NCBI GenBank assembly: GCA_030044325.1
Contig: JASHWA010000191.1
Coordinates: 1 to 9,039 of the forward strand
Reading direction: 5' to 3'
DNA from: Bryobacteraceae bacterium
Lineage (GTDB): Bacteria > Acidobacteriota > Terriglobia > Bryobacterales > Bryobacteraceae
DNA length: 9,039 nucleotides
The notes under the pieces are model-generated. The model was not told where the DNA came from and searched no databases. It worked only from the letters and a program-made list of their open reading frames with translations. Shown piece after piece: positions 1-5,383 of the stretch. Numbering within the stretch: the first letter of the stretch is position 1; every line of letters starts with the position of its first letter. A program made the translations under genes and the position numbers.

Positions 1-1
1 C

Positions 2-436
2 GCGCTGCTGCTCGGCGTGGGCGCGAATCCCGGCGCGATTAATATGGATGAGGAGCTGCGAAGATTCGAGTGGAAGGTGAAAGCCGGCGCGGAATACGTC
101 GTCACCCAGCCGGTGTTCGATCTGGACCTGCTCGAGGCGTTTTTGCAGCGCACCTTCCAGTACGGATTGCCGGTGATCGCGGGCATCTGGCCGCTGACCA
201 GCTATCGCAACGCGGAGTTCATGGTGAACGAGCTGCGCGTGCCGGTTCCGGATCGATACATGGACCGGATGCGCGCGGCCGAAAGCGCGGAAGCGGCGCG
301 GGCCGAAGGCATCGCGATCGCGCGCGAGATGGTGGAGCGGGTGCGAAAGCTGGTCGCGGGCGTGCAGTTGAGCGCGCCGTTCGGGCGCTACGAGATGGCC
401 ATCCAGGTGGCCGAAGCGATCGGGCCCAGGGACTGA
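2..436 (+). CDS. Bifunctional homocysteine S-methyltransferase / 5,10-methylenetetrahydrofolate reductase, C-terminal part
   Basis: This is the last ~144 codons of a gene that begins before the window; the frame is open from base 2 and ends in TGA. The product matches the C-terminal half of the fused YitJ-type enzyme. That family has an N-terminal homocysteine S-methyltransferase and a C-terminal MetF-like TIM barrel that reduces 5,10-methylene-THF to 5-methyl-THF, linking one-carbon metabolism to methionine synthesis in the cytoplasm. Visible signatures are GVGANPGA near the left edge, KAGAEYVVTQPVFD (the MetF 'TQP.FD' strand), PVIAGIWPLTSYRNAEFM, and a tail with GIAIAREM and GVQLSAPFGRYE. 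The last two blocks are more typical of the fused family than of stand-alone MetF. The methyltransferase half, with its zinc cysteines, lies outside the window, so fusion is inferred from the C-terminal style. The gene ends 6 bp before the convergent tRNA-Val gene. Confidence 0.85.
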   Translation, partial: ALLLGVGANPGAINMDEELRRFEWKVKAGAEYVVTQPVFDLDLLEAFLQRTFQYGLPVIAGIWPLTSYRNAEFMVNELRVPVPDRYMDRMRAAESAEAARAEGIAIAREMVERVRKLVAGVQLSAPFGRYEMAIQVAEAIGPRD

Positions 437-442
437 TCGGCG

Positions 443-519
443 TGGTGGGCGCGACAGGACTCGAACCTGTGACCTCCTGCGTGTGAAGCAGGCGCTCTAA
501 CCAACTGAGCTACGCGCCC
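443..519 (-). tRNA. tRNA-Val, anticodon CAC, with encoded CCA
   Basis: Read on the minus strand, the gene starts GGGCGCG at 519 and pairs with CGCGCCC at 453-447. The discriminator A is at 446 and a genomically encoded CCA is at 445-443. The D arm (TAGCTCAGTTGG), the anticodon stem CCTGC/GCAGG around loop TTCACAC (anticodon CAC, reading GUG valine codons) and the T arm with GGTTCGAGTCC are all intact. The length is 77 nt with CCA. It lies tail to tail with the metF-like gene and divergent from the dehydrogenase gene. I saw no obvious T-rich terminator after it; the transcript would run antisense into the 3' end of the metF-like gene. Confidence 0.97.
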
Positions 520-528
520 GAATCCACT

Positions 529-534
529 ATTGTA
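529..534 (-). promoter_or_regulatory. Candidate -10 box for tRNA-Val
   Basis: TACAAT on the minus strand matches the sigma-70 TATAAT box in five of six positions and lies 9 nt before the mature tRNA 5' end. No convincing -35 box is seen at 16-18 bp. It sits in the same 40-bp gap as the dehydrogenase start signals. Confidence 0.45.
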
Positions 535-547
535 ATCCATCGGGTGC

Positions 548-553
548 TACGCT
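548..553 (+). promoter_or_regulatory. Candidate -10 box for a leaderless dehydrogenase transcript
   Basis: TACGCT fits the TAnnnT pattern and ends 6 nt before the TTG start at 560. No Shine-Dalgarno sequence lies before that start, so transcription from this box would give an essentially leaderless mRNA. No good -35 box is visible. Confidence 0.3.
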
Positions 554-559
554 TGTACC

Positions 560-1621
560 TTGTCTCCCGAATTCATTACCATCCAAGCGCCCGCGCTCAC
601 CCGGTTTGCCGATTCGATCCTGCGCGGCGCGGGCGTTCCCGCCAGGACTGCCCGGCTGGTTGCGGACACTCTGGTCGCGGCCAATCTGCGCGGCGTCGAT
701 TCGCACGGCGTCCAGCTCCTGATCTGGTATTGCGAGCAGATCGCGGCGCGCAACGTGGACGTGCTGCGCGCCGGCCACATCGCCAGCGAAAACGGCGCAT
801 GCATGCTGTATGACGGCGACAACGGCATCGGCCAGCTCATCTCGGACACCTGCTGCGACCACGCGATCCGGCTGGCCAAGGATCACGGCATAGGGATGGT
901 GGTCGCGCGCAACTCGACGCATTTTGGCGCGGCGGCATGGTGGGCGCAGAAGCTCGCACGCGAAGGGTTCATCGGCATGGTGATGTGCAACGCGACCGCG
1001 CTGGTGGCCCCGTGGCAGGGCCGCGACAAGATGCTCGGCACCAATCCGATCTGCATGGCGGTGCCGGGGCCCAGAACATTTCTGCTGGATATGGCGACCA
1101 CCACGGTGGCGCTCAATCGCGTATTTAAAGCCGTGCTGAGCGGCGAAAAGTCGATTCCGGCGGGATGGGCGATGGATGCCGAGGGGAATCCCACCACCGA
1201 TCCGCAGACGGCGCTCGCGGGCCTGCCCATGCCGCTCGGCGGATATAAAGGGAGCGGGCTCGCCGTGATGGTCGAGATCCTGTGCGCGGTGCTTTCGGGC
1301 GGCGCGATGCTCACCAACGTCGGCGGCATCCGCGTGAAGGACATTCCGATGTCGGCGAGCCAGATGTTCCTGGCGATCGACGCGGCGCGCTTCATGCCGC
1401 TCGACGAGTTTTCCCGGCGCATGCAATTCGTGCGCGAAACGGTCAAGTCGTCGCGGCCGGCGTCCGGATACGACGAAGTGCTGATCGCCGGCGATCCGGA
1501 ATGGCGCAGCGAAGAAGCGCGCCTGCGCGACGGAATCCCGGTTTCGCAGGGAATCTGGAAAGAGCTGACCGCCCTCGCCGGGAGATTGAAGGTCGCGGTT
1601 CCGGTTGTGGCGAACGGATGA
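560..1621 (+). CDS. Malate/L-lactate dehydrogenase family NAD(P)-dependent oxidoreductase (Ldh_2 type)
   Basis: A 353-residue cytoplasmic oxidoreductase of the family that includes archaeal-type malate dehydrogenase, sulfolactate dehydrogenase and ureidoglycolate dehydrogenase (AllD). These use NAD(P) but lack a classical Rossmann fold. Family landmarks appear in order: RGVDSHGV with His49, MVVARNSTHFGAA with the presumed catalytic His121, MLGTNPICMAVPG, LLDMATTTVA, the IPAGWAMDAEGNPTTDP block and PLGGYKGSGLAVMVE. Length and domain order are normal for the family. The substrate cannot be read from sequence, because members act on malate, lactate, sulfolactate or ureidoglycolate. The start is TTG at 560: the only upstream in-frame codons before a stop at 533 are not starts, and the N-terminal helix begins immediately. 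No Shine-Dalgarno sequence is present. The VOC gene follows after 12 bp, but there is no evidence that the two share a pathway. Confidence 0.88.
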   Translation: MSPEFITIQAPALTRFADSILRGAGVPARTARLVADTLVAANLRGVDSHGVQLLIWYCEQIAARNVDVLRAGHIASENGACMLYDGDNGIGQLISDTCCDHAIRLAKDHGIGMVVARNSTHFGAAAWWAQKLAREGFIGMVMCNATALVAPWQGRDKMLGTNPICMAVPGPRTFLLDMATTTVALNRVFKAVLSGEKSIPAGWAMDAEGNPTTDPQTALAGLPMPLGGYKGSGLAVMVEILCAVLSGGAMLTNVGGIRVKDIPMSASQMFLAIDAARFMPLDEFSRRMQFVRETVKSSRPASGYDEVLIAGDPEWRSEEARLRDGIPVSQGIWKELTALAGRLKVAVPVVANG

Positions 1622-1627
1622 TAGCAT
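1622..1627 (+). promoter_or_regulatory. Candidate -10 box for a leaderless VOC transcript
   Basis: TAGCAT (TAnnnT) begins directly after the dehydrogenase stop codon and ends 6 nt before the ATG at 1634. The gap has no Shine-Dalgarno sequence. It also carries a near-tandem AGCATGCA/AGCATGCC, of which the second copy holds the start codon. The VOC gene could be read from here or by read-through from the dehydrogenase gene. Confidence 0.3.
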
Positions 1628-1633
1628 GCAAGC

Positions 1634-2041
1634 ATGCCGACCCTGAACGCGATCGCGCCCTTTTTTGTCGTGGATGATCTCCCGGCGAGCCTCGATTTTT
1701 ATCGTTCCAAGCTGGGGTTCGAGATCACCTTTACGGGAGAGGGAAATGGCCGGGATTTCTTGGGCATCGTACAGCGCGACGGCGTCATGATCATGCTCAA
1801 GGCCATCACGCCGGAGATTCATCCCCAGCCGAATCATTCCCGCCATGAATGGGCGCGCTGGGATGCATACGTCCACACTTCCGATCCCGATTCGCTTTAT
1901 TCCGAGTACGCCGCGAATGCTGTGCCGGTGCATCGTCCGCTCGCCGACACCGGGGACGGGCTTCGGGCTTTCGAGATCATCGACAACAGCGGGTACGTGA
2001 TCTGCTTCGGCCGGCCGGTCCATGCGGCGGGTAGTGCTTGA
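1634..2041 (+). CDS. VOC (glyoxalase/bleomycin-resistance/dioxygenase fold) protein
   Basis: A 135-residue single-domain cytoplasmic protein of the vicinal oxygen chelate superfamily. The N-terminal module has the typical opening: a first strand (IAPFFVVDD), the helix LPASLDFYRSKLGF and the following FTGEGNGRDFLGIVQRDGVMIML. The second module carries WDAYVHTSDPDSLYSEY and ends in FEIIDNSGYVICFGRP, the usual 'D..G..i.f' closing hairpin. His in DAYVH and Glu in FEIID are plausible metal ligands at the usual places of the two modules, but I cannot confirm the full set. The family includes glyoxalase I, fosfomycin and bleomycin resistance proteins, ring-cleaving dioxygenases and many uncharacterised members; nothing here selects among them. 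It starts 12 bp after the dehydrogenase stop on the same strand, without a Shine-Dalgarno sequence. Confidence 0.85.
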   Translation: MPTLNAIAPFFVVDDLPASLDFYRSKLGFEITFTGEGNGRDFLGIVQRDGVMIMLKAITPEIHPQPNHSRHEWARWDAYVHTSDPDSLYSEYAANAVPVHRPLADTGDGLRAFEIIDNSGYVICFGRPVHAAGSA

Positions 2042-2051
2042 ACTCTGCGTT

Positions 2052-2066
2052 GCTCCCATAGGGAGC
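2052..2066. repeat. Perfect short hairpin after the VOC gene
   Basis: GCTCCC, loop ATA, GGGAGC: a 6-bp perfect stem 10 bp after the VOC stop codon. It has no T-run, so it is at best part of a factor-dependent terminator or an mRNA 3'-end stabiliser. Confidence 0.45.
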
Positions 2067-2085
2067 GGTCCACGCACGTGATGCA

Positions 2086-2099
2086 CCGCCGCGCGGCGG
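2086..2099. repeat. GC-only palindrome upstream of miaB
   Basis: CCGCCGCGCGGCGG is a perfect 14-bp palindrome 18 bp before the miaB -10 candidate. It may be a protein-binding site or simply part of the GC-rich end of the upstream transcript. In this composition, chance is a real alternative. Confidence 0.3.
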
Positions 2100-2117
2100 C
2101 CGCGGGATCGCCAGCGT

Positions 2118-2123
2118 TACAAT
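2118..2123 (+). promoter_or_regulatory. Candidate -10 box for miaB
   Basis: TACAAT (five of six matches to TATAAT) ends 8 nt before the GTG start at 2132. This places the transcript start at or within a few bases of the start codon. Two ATG triplets just upstream (2122 and 2127) each meet a stop within three codons and are not used. Confidence 0.45.
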
Positions 2124-2131
2124 GAGATGAA

Positions 2132-3442
2132 GTGAAGACCTTCTACCTCGAGACGTTCGGGTGCCAGATGAACGTCCACGATTCGGAAAAAGTCATCGGA
2201 ACGCTGGTCGGACAGGGCTACGCGCAGGTGGAAACGCCGGAAGAAGCGGAGTTGGTGCTGTACAACACGTGCAGCATTCGCGACAAGGCGGAACAGAAGG
2301 TTTTCTCGCGGCTCCAGCAATTCAAAAAGGACGGGCGCGGCAAGACGTTCGCCGTGCTGGGATGCGTGGCGCAGCAGGAAGGCGAAAAGATTTTCGAAAA
2401 AGCGCCGCACGTCAGCATGGTGTGCGGGTCGGCGAGCTACAACAAGCTCCCCGAACTTCTGGTTCAGCTGGAAACCGGCCATCGCCGCGTCACCGGGCTC
2501 AGCCTCGACACCGAAGACACGTTTGAGACTCCGCTCACGCGCCGCGACAATCCGCATCGCGCCTACATCACCATCATCGAAGGCTGCGACAAATCCTGCG
2601 CCTATTGCGTGGTCCCGTTCACGCGCGGGCCGGAGCGCAGCCGCACCAGCGCGAGCGTAATCGAAGAGGCGCGGGGCCTCGCCGCGGCGGGGTACACCGA
2701 GATTCAACTGCTCGGCCAGAACGTGAACAGCTATCGCGACCCGTCGCCCGCGGGTTGGGATTTTTCGACGCTTCTCGAGAACGTCGGACGGACACCGGGA
2801 ATCCGCCGGGTGCGGTTTACGACCTCGCATCCGCGCGATTTCGTGCGCGCCATCGTGGACGCGATCGATCAAAATCCGGCGCTGTGCAATCACGTGCATC
2901 TGCCGGTGCAATCCGGCTCGACGCGCATGCTCGAAGCGATGCAGCGGCTGTACACGCGCGAGGAATACATGCGCCGCATCGAATGGATGAAGAGCGCGCG
3001 CCGTCCGATCGCGATCACCACGGATATCATCGTCGGATTTCCGGGCGAAACGGAGGCCGATTTCGATGCCACGCTCGCTCTGATCGACGAGGTCGAATAC
3101 GATTCCATTTTCAGCTTCAAATATTCGCGCAGGCCGAACACGCCCGCGCTGGCGCTCGGCGATCAGATTCCGGAGGACGAAAAAGGCCGGCGCCTGACCA
3201 TTTTGCAGGAGCGCCAGCGCGCCATTCAGATTCGCCGCAACGCCCGATACGTCGGAATGGTGGAAGAATGTCTGGTGGAGGGATTCAACAAGGCCACCGG
3301 GCAGTGGATCGGCCGCACCTCACAGAATAAAACGTTGAACTTTTTGAGCGTGGGCGCGAGCGAGGAACTCGCGGGCCGCTACGTTCCCGTTCGCGTGACG
3401 CGCGCGGGGCCGAACTCGCTTGCCGGGGAGCGTGTAAACTGA
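2132..3442 (+). CDS. miaB: tRNA-2-methylthio-N6-isopentenyladenosine synthase MiaB
   Basis: A 436-residue radical-SAM methylthiotransferase. MiaB converts i6A37 to ms2i6A37 in tRNAs reading UNN codons, using S-adenosylmethionine and two [4Fe-4S] clusters in the cytoplasm. The N-terminal UPF0004 domain supplies three cluster cysteines, seen as FGCQMN (Cys11), YNTCSIR (Cys47) and LGCVAQQEG (Cys78). The radical-SAM motif is CDKSCAYC (Cys152, Cys156, Cys159), followed by VVPFTRGPERSR, IQLLGQNVNSY and HVHLPVQSGS. The last ~60 residues form the RNA-binding TRAM domain. All key residues are present, and the order and length are standard. The opening KTFYLETFGCQMN is typical of MiaB rather than RimO or MtaB. 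The start is GTG at 2132, with only a weak purine stretch before it. The DUF151 gene follows directly. MiaB needs a prior isopentenylation by MiaA, which is not in the window. Confidence 0.96.
   Translation: MKTFYLETFGCQMNVHDSEKVIGTLVGQGYAQVETPEEAELVLYNTCSIRDKAEQKVFSRLQQFKKDGRGKTFAVLGCVAQQEGEKIFEKAPHVSMVCGSASYNKLPELLVQLETGHRRVTGLSLDTEDTFETPLTRRDNPHRAYITIIEGCDKSCAYCVVPFTRGPERSRTSASVIEEARGLAAAGYTEIQLLGQNVNSYRDPSPAGWDFSTLLENVGRTPGIRRVRFTTSHPRDFVRAIVDAIDQNPALCNHVHLPVQSGSTRMLEAMQRLYTREEYMRRIEWMKSARRPIAITTDIIVGFPGETEADFDATLALIDEVEYDSIFSFKYSRRPNTPALALGDQIPEDEKGRRLTILQERQRAIQIRRNARYVGMVEECLVEGFNKATGQWIGRTSQNKTLNFLSVGASEELAGRYVPVRVTRAGPNSLAGERVN
3435..3440 (+). promoter_or_regulatory. Candidate -10 box for the DUF151 gene, inside the miaB 3' end
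   Basis: TAAACT (TAnnnT) overlaps the last miaB codons. A start near 3447 would give a leader of about 30 nt that contains the Shine-Dalgarno sequence at 3464-3470. Read-through from miaB is equally possible. Confidence 0.25.
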
Positions 3443-3463
3443 TTGGATCGGAGTTTCCGAGCC

Positions 3464-3470
3464 GGGGAGG
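3464..3470 (+). promoter_or_regulatory. Shine-Dalgarno sequence deciding the DUF151 start
   Basis: GGGGAGG lies 5 nt before ATG at 3476. It is one of only two strong Shine-Dalgarno sites in the window. It argues for that ATG and against the in-frame TTG at 3443. Confidence 0.75.
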
Positions 3471-3475
3471 TTGGA

Positions 3476-3961
3476 ATGGAAGTTGAGATGAAAATCCGCG
3501 GGCTGTTGATGGACCCGGTGACGAACATGCCCATCGTGGTTTTAAAAGACGTGAACGGCAACGCGATCCTGCCGATCTGGGTGGGAATCTACGAAGCCAA
3601 CGCGATTGCGCTCGAAATCGAAAAGGTGGCGACTCCGCGCCCCATGACGCACGACCTGATCCGCAATCTTCTGTTCGGCCTGGACGCCGGCGTCAAGAAA
3701 GTGGTGGTCAGCGATCTCAAGGAAGACACGTTTTACGCGGTGATCTGGCTGGAGCGCAACGGAGAGCTGATCTCGGTGGATTCGCGGCCAAGCGATGCGC
3801 TGGCGATTGCGCTGCGCCTGGATTGCCCGATTTACGTCGCCGAAGCGGTGCTCAAGACTTCGAAAACCGCGGCCGCGGTGGCGGAAGTCGGCAGCAATGA
3901 AGAGCTGCGGCGCTGGCTTGAGAATCTGAACGACGAGGACCTGGGCCGCTATAAGATGTAG
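3476..3961 (+). CDS. Bifunctional nuclease family protein (DUF151)
   Basis: A 161-residue cytoplasmic protein of the DUF151/BFN family. Family members were described as bifunctional (RNase and DNase) nucleases in plants, and the fold is common in thermophilic and GC-rich bacteria; the bacterial role is largely untested. The family signature runs through the whole protein: KIRGLLMDPVTNMPIVVLKD, ILPIWVGIYEANAIALEIE (the 'LPIWIG..EA.AI' block), RPMTHDLIRNLLFGLDA, and SRPSDALAIALRL.CPIYVAE with the conserved SRPSDA at residues 103-108. The start chosen is ATG 3476, which has a strong Shine-Dalgarno sequence 5 nt upstream. An in-frame TTG at 3443 would add 11 residues with no family resemblance. 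The gene begins 33 bp after the miaB stop on the same strand, so the two are probably co-transcribed at least in part, a pairing consistent with RNA-related function. Confidence 0.88.
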   Translation: MEVEMKIRGLLMDPVTNMPIVVLKDVNGNAILPIWVGIYEANAIALEIEKVATPRPMTHDLIRNLLFGLDAGVKKVVVSDLKEDTFYAVIWLERNGELISVDSRPSDALAIALRLDCPIYVAEAVLKTSKTAAAVAEVGSNEELRRWLENLNDEDLGRYKM

Positions 3962-3981
3962 CGCGGCTCGCGCGCGAAACC

Positions 3982-4002
3982 ACAGCCGGCAGGATCGGCT
4001 GT
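3982..4002. terminator. Hairpin between convergent genes, candidate bidirectional terminator
   Basis: ACAGCCG, 7-nt loop, CGGCTGT: a perfect 7-bp stem sitting in the 50-bp gap between the DUF151 stop codon and the stop of the convergent minus-strand gene. The position favours a bidirectional terminator. There is no T-run on either side, so intrinsic termination would be weak. It may also be a copy of a dispersed palindromic element. Confidence 0.45.
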
Positions 4003-4011
4003 ACCAGTCTG

Positions 4012-5310
4012 CTACTGCGCCTTTTTCTTGTGCACTACCGGGTTCTTGCCGGTCCAGCCGACGATCTTGTCTTTATCCGTCTCCATGGTCAGCATGTACG
4101 GATCTTTGGAGTATTCCTTGGCCGCTCCTTCGAACTCCAACGTCTCGCCGGGCTGCATATTTCCGGGCAGCGCCGTCTCGAACTTCAGCGTCACATCCGC
4201 GACTCCCGGTTTTTCCACCGCGAGAACGATCTGCTTGGGCCGGTTTTCCGGTGTCATCGAGACGATCGTACCCTTGAACTTCATCGCGTTGGGGGGCAGT
4301 TCGGCATCTTTCACCGTACCGTCCCAATACGCCGGTCCGCCGTCGCCGACCAGTTGTTCGCGAATATTCCGCCAGAGCGCGAGGCTGGGATTGGCCGCAT
4401 CGGCCGCCGCCTGTGCCTCGGCCTTGGCCGCGGCGATATCGGACGTGCTCTTGATGTTGAAATCGGCCGGCGGAAGAGCATTGGTCTTCGCCAGCGCCAG
4501 CAGATCGTTGAATCCGTCGCTGCCGCCGTGATAGGAGGCGTAGGTCTTGGTCACCGACGCGAGAATCTGTTGCCGCATCTGCGGGGGCAGGGAATTGGCG
4601 CCGTCATAAGAGGCCGCGCGGGCGAACTCGAAAATCGACGGCGGCTGCTTCTTGGGGTCCTTCTCGCGCTGGCTGAACATCGCGGTGGCGAGCATAAAGG
4701 ACGCCTGCGCCTGGGTCGGGTCCATTTGGAGCGTCTTGACCAGCTCGGCTTCCGCGCGCGGCCAATCCTTGCGCTGGAAATAAATGAACCCGATGGTCTT
4801 TTGCGCCATCGGCAGCATGGAACCCCGCAGACCCGGCCAGTTGGCCGCGGGAATGGAGGCCGGCCGGTTGCCGTCGGCGAAGACCGCGTCCGCGTCCTTG
4901 ATCATGTGGTTCGCCGCCTGCTCCGCCGTGTCCAGATCCCCGGCCGCGGGGTTTCCGTTGTTCAAATACTGCACGTAGGCGATGATCGTGTACAGCGCGG
5001 TGAAGTCGTCGGGATGCTTGCCGAGGATTTGCTTGGCCTTGTTGAACGCCTCCTGCGGCTTGCGCAGTTGCTGGTAGACGGCGAGATAGGCATGGTCCCG
5101 CTCATCGGAAAACTGCGTCTGCGGATATTTCTGCGTCCACGTGTCCAAGGTTTGAAGGAGCTTGTTGGGATCGGTTTCCTTGGGCAGCGAATTGATCAGA
5201 TCCGCTTCCTGCTGATCCTTGGCCACCTTCTGCGCCGGCTGATCCGCCGGCTTGTCCTGCGCCACCCCGATGCTCAATGCCGCGACCAGCGCCAATACCA
5301 CGTTTCTCAT
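4012..5310 (-). CDS. Exported TPR-like protein of unknown function, paralogue A
   Basis: A 432-residue protein that I cannot assign to a named family. Residues 1-18 form a short Sec-type signal peptide ending GVAQ, so it is probably periplasmic. The N-terminal half contains helical repeat-like segments, one of which (about residues 169-215, KTIGFIYFQRKDWPRAEAELVKTLQMDPTQ region) reads as a TPR. An Ala-rich helix around residues 295-310 precedes NPSLALWRNIREQL. The C-terminal domain (about 344-432) is predicted beta-rich, contains VSMTP and DVTLK segments, and ends GWTGKN plus a basic tail HKKK. The same architecture is repeated in the upstream neighbour. An OB-like fold for the C-terminal domain is only a guess. 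The ATG at 5310 has no Shine-Dalgarno sequence. No cysteine, catalytic motif or membrane anchor is visible beyond the signal peptide. Confidence 0.8.
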   Translation of the reverse strand: MRNVVLALVAALSIGVAQDKPADQPAQKVAKDQQEADLINSLPKETDPNKLLQTLDTWTQKYPQTQFSDERDHAYLAVYQQLRKPQEAFNKAKQILGKHPDDFTALYTIIAYVQYLNNGNPAAGDLDTAEQAANHMIKDADAVFADGNRPASIPAANWPGLRGSMLPMAQKTIGFIYFQRKDWPRAEAELVKTLQMDPTQAQASFMLATAMFSQREKDPKKQPPSIFEFARAASYDGANSLPPQMRQQILASVTKTYASYHGGSDGFNDLLALAKTNALPPADFNIKSTSDIAAAKAEAQAAADAANPSLALWRNIREQLVGDGGPAYWDGTVKDAELPPNAMKFKGTIVSMTPENRPKQIVLAVEKPGVADVTLKFETALPGNMQPGETLEFEGAAKEYSKDPYMLTMETDKDKIVGWTGKNPVVHKKKAQ

Positions 5311-5316
5311 ATCTCA

Positions 5317-5322
5317 GTTATG
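5317..5322 (-). promoter_or_regulatory. Weak candidate -10 box for paralogue A
   Basis: CATAAC on the minus strand (four of six matches to TATAAT) ends 6 nt before the ATG at 5310, the spacing seen at other starts in this window. Because a terminator-like hairpin follows paralogue B, a separate promoter is plausible. Confidence 0.22.
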
Positions 5323-5363
5323 CCTCGCTATTTTCGATAATGTACCACGACTCGCGGCCTGTG

Positions 5364-5383
5364 CAAAAGAGCGTCAGCGCTCT
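5364..5383 (-). terminator. Terminator-like hairpin spanning the paralogue B stop codon
   Basis: On the minus strand, AGAGCG, loop CTGA, CGCTCT is followed at once by a run of T (TTTT with the last stem T). The TGA stop of paralogue B is in the loop region. The stem is only 6 bp but perfect and followed by Ts, the best intrinsic-terminator candidate in the window. It would limit read-through into paralogue A. Confidence 0.5.

Noticed and set aside
13..16. ATG-less start of the metF-like frame within the window
   Set aside because: The frame is open to the left edge and family similarity already covers the first codons, so the gene starts outside the window.
1624..1637. Doubled GCATGC at the VOC start as a regulatory repeat
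   Set aside because: It is short, self-palindromic and overlaps the start codon; chance is the simplest explanation.
527..2086. Long minus-strand open frame (519 codons) opposite the dehydrogenase and VOC genes
   Set aside because: It is rich in Arg, His, Gly and Ala with no domain, runs antisense across two genes with clear families, and is the usual high-GC shadow.
4030..5340. Plus-strand open frame of 436 codons antisense to paralogue A
   Set aside because: It is Arg/Leu/Gly-rich low-complexity and no recognisable domain, while the opposite strand has a signal peptide, TPR-like segments and a paralogue.
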